Of a stretch of 18,380 bases of DNA, positions 15,378 to 18,380 are shown in pieces (positions within the stretch are counted from its first letter, which is position 1; each line of letters opens with the position of its first letter). Source of the DNA: Deltaproteobacteria bacterium. GTDB lineage: Bacteria; Desulfobacterota; DSM-4660; Desulfatiglandales; HGW-15. Below the pieces are notes generated by a model. It worked only from the letters and a program-made list of their open reading frames with translations, was not told where the DNA came from and made no database searches. Both the position numbers and the translations under genes were made by a program. The stretch spans positions 4,078,364 to 4,096,743 of the forward strand of contig CP070840.1 in NCBI GenBank assembly GCA_020342025.1, read 5' to 3'.

Positions 15378-16586
15378 ATGCACCTTACAAAAATAGAAGA
15401 AGAGATGCTTGCTGGAAAAATGGGTCCCGCTGTAGAACTGGCTATGAAGACGATCGTTCAGATGGGGGATGGATTGGATGCGGAACGCCTGATAACCACT
15501 GAAGGAAGTCATCTTGGCAATGTGGATCTGCTTCGCCGTTGTACAGGTTACATAGGTATTGTGGAGAAGTTCGTTGAACTAGGCGCTGAGGTGCAGATTC
15601 CCACATCCGTGAATCCCTACCCTGCAGACCCGAGAAATTCAGAATCACCACCCATTCCTGAAGTCTTCCGGGGCCCCAGTCCCTTGGAGGACCACTATAG
15701 GAGGCTACAGGTAATCCCTAACTGGACTTGCACCCCCTATTTGTACGGAAACATTCCCAGATTTGGTCAGCACCTCTCCTGGGAGGAATCTTCAGCAGTC
15801 ATTTACGTAAATTCCGTGATCGGTGCCAGGGCCAATAGGGAGCCCATCCTTATGGATCTTGTAAGTGCTATTACAGGAAAAACCCTCTTCAGCGGACTCC
15901 ACATGGATGAGAATAGGCGGGGCGAGATCCTCTGCAATGTAGAGGTGAAGGAGCTGAAGTGGGATGACTTTGCTGTGATCGGTTACTATCTCGGCAAAGT
16001 ATGTGGCACGGCAATTCCTGTGATACAGGGCATCCAGGAGAAGGCTTCAATTTCAAGCCTCAAGAACATGGGCGCAGCAGCTGCCAGCACAGGGGCCATT
16101 TCCATGTATCATATCCCCGGATTGACGCCTGAAGCCCCAACATTGGAGAAAGCCTTGGGAGACCGCAAACCAATCGAAATCGTTGAAATCGACGATAGGG
16201 TCCTAGAGAAGACAAAGGAAGAGATGTCAAGCGCCGGACATGGGGGCGAGGTAGATATTGTGGGTGTAGGTTGCCCGCACTATACCTTTGATGAGGTGGT
16301 GTCCATTGCAAGGCTCTTGAAGGGAAAAAAAGTGAAGGACGGCGTTCAACTCTGGATCTGCACTCACCAAGGTGCCATCGAACTGGCCAAACAGCAAGGC
16401 ATCGCTGAGATCATCAAAGCGGCCGGAGGTAGACTCTTCTCGGGATGTTTATACTGCCTCCACACCGTCAATCCTTACACAGATATGCGGCTTATGAGCG
16501 ATTCAGGCAAGATCTCTTATTACAGACGCGCAGTGTATGGAACCCAGCGTGAATGTGTGGCAGCAGCCATAAGCGGAAGGGCCTGA
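15378..16586 (+). CDS. Aconitase X catalytic (large) subunit
   Basis: A 402-residue AcnX large subunit (formerly DUF521), an Fe-S hydro-lyase related to aconitase. It begins MHLTKIEEEMLAGKMG, the usual family start, and shows WTCTPYLYGNIPRFG (115-130), the signature ESSAVIYVNSVIGARANREP (137-156), VGCPHYTFDEV (C299), and C-terminal C357 in GGRLFSGCLYC followed by SDSGKISYY. C118, C299 and C357 are the likely cluster ligands by position. Known members dehydrate cis-3-hydroxy-proline in bacteria or mevalonate 5-phosphate in archaea. Neither a proline-pathway nor a mevalonate-pathway gene is visible nearby, so the substrate is open. The subunits are separate genes, with the small subunit starting 12 bp on. 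Confidence 0.9.
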   Translation: MHLTKIEEEMLAGKMGPAVELAMKTIVQMGDGLDAERLITTEGSHLGNVDLLRRCTGYIGIVEKFVELGAEVQIPTSVNPYPADPRNSESPPIPEVFRGPSPLEDHYRRLQVIPNWTCTPYLYGNIPRFGQHLSWEESSAVIYVNSVIGARANREPILMDLVSAITGKTLFSGLHMDENRRGEILCNVEVKELKWDDFAVIGYYLGKVCGTAIPVIQGIQEKASISSLKNMGAAAASTGAISMYHIPGLTPEAPTLEKALGDRKPIEIVEIDDRVLEKTKEEMSSAGHGGEVDIVGVGCPHYTFDEVVSIARLLKGKKVKDGVQLWICTHQGAIELAKQQGIAEIIKAAGGRLFSGCLYCLHTVNPYTDMRLMSDSGKISYYRRAVYGTQRECVAAAISGRA

Positions 16587-16598
16587 GGAGGGATGAAG

Positions 16599-17069
16599 AT
16601 GCGTCAAGTTATTCTCAAAGGCCGTGGACTCAACGGTGGGGTTGCTACAGGGGAGGCCCTTGTTGCAAAGCCCATAAACTTTTTCGGAGCATACATGCAA
16701 GGAATTCTATCTGGAAAACTCACCAACATCGAAGATACCAAGCATGAGCTATACGGCAACAGTCTTGAAGGAAAGATCCTCGTGTTCCCTTTCAGTATAG
16801 GCTCCTTGGCCGGCGGGGTCTCCCTGCTTGAAGCCATTATACAAGGTGTGGGGCCTAAGGCCATCATAAACACCAAAACGGATGGCGTATTGCTTGCCGG
16901 ACCTGTCTTTGCGCGCGTCTTTTATGGTATTGAGGTCCCTGTCGTTGACAGCTTAGACGGGGATCCTATGAAGATTATAAGGAACGGTGACCGCCTGACT
17001 GTTGACGGGAACAGAGGAACTGTCCAAGTGCGCCAGAGAGAAGGGGTTGATTCCCCATTAAAAGATTGA
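16599..17069 (+). CDS. Aconitase X swivel-domain (small) subunit
   Basis: A 156-residue AcnX small subunit (formerly DUF126), the swivelling domain that closes over the large subunit to form the active site. Landmarks are KGRGLNGGVATGEALV near the start, GKILVFPFSIGSLAGGVSLLEAI with the conserved serine in the IGS segment, AIINTKTDGVLLAGPVFARV and IEVPVVDSLDG. Of two nearby ATGs I chose 16599, because GAGGAGG then lies about 6 bases upstream; the ATG at 16593 directly abuts it. The protein is slightly longer than usual through a C-terminal tail (QREGVDSPLKD). It must function with the preceding gene's product. A 102-bp gap separates it from the cupin gene. Confidence 0.88.
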   Translation: MRQVILKGRGLNGGVATGEALVAKPINFFGAYMQGILSGKLTNIEDTKHELYGNSLEGKILVFPFSIGSLAGGVSLLEAIIQGVGPKAIINTKTDGVLLAGPVFARVFYGIEVPVVDSLDGDPMKIIRNGDRLTVDGNRGTVQVRQREGVDSPLKD

Positions 17070-17171
17070 CAAAAAATCAAACCGGTTGATAGATCGAAAT
17101 GTGGAATGCCTTGCAGTTCCTGAAAACTCATTTTATCACGTCTTCAGCATAAGGAAAGGAGATGACCGCAT

Positions 17172-17516
17172 ATGGCCAAACCGCATTTGGAGTTTGTCAG
17201 AGTAGATATGGAAGAGGGTTGGGAATCCCCACCAGGATATCCGGAAGGCATCAAACAGAAAATTTTGGCCAGTGACATGGATGAGGAGAAGAAAACGGGA
17301 AGCCGCACACGGCTGCTCCGCTTTGACCCGGGGGCCTTTTCGACCAAACCCTTTATTCATGACTATTTTGAAGAGGTCTATGTGATGAGTGGGGATTTGA
17401 TCGTGGACGGCACACCGTGTGATCCCCATACCTATGCCTGCAGACCCCCCCAGACGCCCCATGGCCCTTTTAAGAGCGAAGCAGGCTGTCTCCTTTTTGA
17501 ATTGCACTACTATTAA
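17172..17516 (+). CDS. Small cupin-domain protein
   Basis: A 114-residue single-domain beta-barrel protein. The first cupin motif is recognisable in IHDYFEEVYVMSGDL: H63, E67 and G74 fit HxxxE-x6-G, but the first histidine of the usual HxH is F61. The second motif, CRPPQTPHGPF, supplies H97. Three potential metal ligands (H63, E67, H97) therefore remain. AAAGGAG lies 11 bases before the ATG at 17172. Proteins of this ChrR-like kind serve as isomerases, dioxygenases, lyases or sensors, and no specific reaction can be assigned. Position behind the aconitase X genes suggests a role with them. It ends 87 bp before the stop of the convergent FHA-GAF gene. Confidence 0.8.
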   Translation: MAKPHLEFVRVDMEEGWESPPGYPEGIKQKILASDMDEEKKTGSRTRLLRFDPGAFSTKPFIHDYFEEVYVMSGDLIVDGTPCDPHTYACRPPQTPHGPFKSEAGCLLFELHYY

Positions 17517-17549
17517 AAGATTTTTGAAAGACGCGGAGGTGACGTATTG

Positions 17550-17636
17550 GTGAGGGTAGAGACATTCCCACTATCCCTAGAAATTGAAGATGCTCAGGGC
17601 GCTTTATTTCGGCACTTCCTGCGTTTCAGAGGATAA
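17550..17636 (+). CDS. Possible 28-residue ORF or gene remnant after the cupin gene
   Basis: A GGAGGTG at 17535-17541 is followed at suitable distance by TTG and GTG in the same frame; from the GTG at 17550 the frame reads MRVETFPLSLEIEDAQGALF and stops at 17636 after overlapping the 3' end of the minus-strand gene. The ribosome binding site is strong and the first 18 residues look protein-like, so this may be the start of a former fourth gene of the + strand group that has been lost. It may equally be chance. I do not recognise it. Confidence 0.22.
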   Translation: MRVETFPLSLEIEDAQGALFRHFLRFRG

Positions 17637-18380
17637 CGCCTCTGCCACCTCCAATATCTCCGATGCGAATCGGGCGTCATCTATGGCGGGAGCGATCCGG
17701 AGACTCAAATTCATGAGAAGGGCAAGATCCTCTTTTCGAAATCCGTAGGGTCGTTTCAGCGAGTCCACATATATGGCCCCCAGGATCTGGGATCGGGAAA
17801 TCAGAGGAACACACAATACGGACTCTATTTTCAATACCTCTAAGGTGTCCACAAAATCGCTCTTATCGGTTTTGGCATCCGATACAAAAAACGGTTTTCT
17901 GCTCTCTATGACCCGCTTCGCGATCTCCTCACAGTACACCGTGGTGGCATCATCGCCTGGGTTATTTGATTTATATATAATCTCTGTAACCTCTTCTGTG
18001 TCTGGATCAGTCAAGACGAAAACCCCTCTGTCAACTCTCGTGAGGATATCGAAAATGTGAGCGAGCACCTTTTCTAAGGTCTCTTTTATGGACAGCTTTT
18101 CTGTTAAGGTCTTGGACGCATTATAGAGAAATCGGAGCTTATTTTGTGCGACCCTATCTTGGTGCATTTGTAGGGTGCGATTTAATTCATCAGGGTCACC
18201 GGTCAGGTCAATAGACTCGAGAAAGGGGACCATTTGTGCCTTGCAGCCCTCCCCAAGACAAATCACCGTTATTCCAACGGCTATGGGAACCCCCTCTCCC
18301 ACTTCCACTTCCTTACCAGGGGTCATGAATTCCCCACGCACGAAAGTCCCATTTCGGCTTTTCAAATCTGTAATAAGATA
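17604..18380 (-). CDS. FHA-GAF domain signalling protein, 3' part (5' end outside window)
   Basis: The frame is open to the window edge. The first visible residues, YLITDLKSRNGTFVRG, are the end of a forkhead-associated domain, whose SRNGTF segment binds phosphothreonine peptides. A short linker with a coiled-coil-like stretch leads to a GAF domain: LEKVLAHIFDILTRVDRGVFVLTD, CEEIAKRVIESRKPFFVSD, ESVLCVPLISRSQILGAIYVDS and FRKEDLALLMNLSLRIAPAID. The protein stops about 20 residues later without an output domain. FHA-GAF proteins with this order often precede adenylate cyclase, kinase or sigma-54 activator parts, but none follows here, so this is a stand-alone sensor or scaffold. A TTG at 18363-18365 lies inside the FHA domain and cannot be the start. 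It is convergent with the cupin gene. Confidence 0.83.
   Translation of the reverse strand, partial: YLITDLKSRNGTFVRGEFMTPGKEVEVGEGVPIAVGITVICLGEGCKAQMVPFLESIDLTGDPDELNRTLQMHQDRVAQNKLRFLYNASKTLTEKLSIKETLEKVLAHIFDILTRVDRGVFVLTDPDTEEVTEIIYKSNNPGDDATTVYCEEIAKRVIESRKPFFVSDAKTDKSDFVDTLEVLKIESVLCVPLISRSQILGAIYVDSLKRPYGFRKEDLALLMNLSLRIAPAIDDARFASEILEVAEALSSETQEVPK

Noticed and set aside
1..18380. CRISPR array or tRNA genes
   Set aside because: No regularly spaced direct repeats and no tRNA-like cloverleaf sequence were seen; the repeats present are palindromic and unevenly placed.

Overview
The window looks like chromosome of an anaerobic, metabolically flexible bacterium, most likely a Desulfobacterota-type sulfate reducer or syntroph. 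This rests on gene content: a tungsten-type aldehyde:ferredoxin oxidoreductase (AOR), a second molybdopterin/tungstopterin enzyme with a small Fe-S partner, an AmmeMemoRadiSam-type radical SAM enzyme, aconitase X, and many short palindromic repeats between genes. No rRNA, tRNA, CRISPR array, phage gene or full-length insertion sequence was seen. The taxonomic call is inference.

Layout. (1) 1-628, + strand: 3' part of a radical SAM gene (amrS-like). (2) 629-1217: no gene, but a 164-bp terminal-inverted-repeat element. (3) 13980 down to 1218, - strand: a long co-directional series in transcription order MFS transporter, molybdopterin oxidoreductase, two-cluster ferredoxin-like subunit, AOR, MoaD-like sulfur carrier, periplasmic binding protein A, livH, livM, livG, livF, periplasmic binding protein B. 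Overlaps or short gaps occur at several junctions (ATGA overlap at 10170, MoaD start inside the AOR end at 7650, livM/livG 1 bp apart). Longer gaps of 65, 280, 350 and 372 bp contain stem-loops or repeats. (4) 14026-14422: divergent intergenic region with a second repeat element. (5) 14423-17516, + strand: NAD-dependent epimerase, aconitase X large and small subunits, and a small cupin protein. (6) 17604-18380, - strand: 3' part of an FHA-GAF signalling protein, convergent with the cupin gene.

Working together (inference): the branched-chain-amino-acid-type (HAAT family) ABC importer with two paralogous binding proteins, plus an MFS carrier, could bring in an organic or amino acid. The cytoplasmic molybdo/tungstoenzyme with its electron-transfer subunit and the AOR could carry out hydration or redox steps on it or its aldehyde. 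The AOR's neighbour MoaD would supply sulfur for the tungstopterin cofactor. The divergent aconitase X module suggests a hydroxy-acid dehydration step. No gene here fixes the substrate, so the pathway is open.

The most interesting points are this uncharacterised oxidoreductase/transporter locus, the aconitase X operon in a context unlike the two best-known ones, a molybdoenzyme with only three of the four usual N-terminal cluster cysteines, and short palindromic repeats that appear to be nested inside other repeats.
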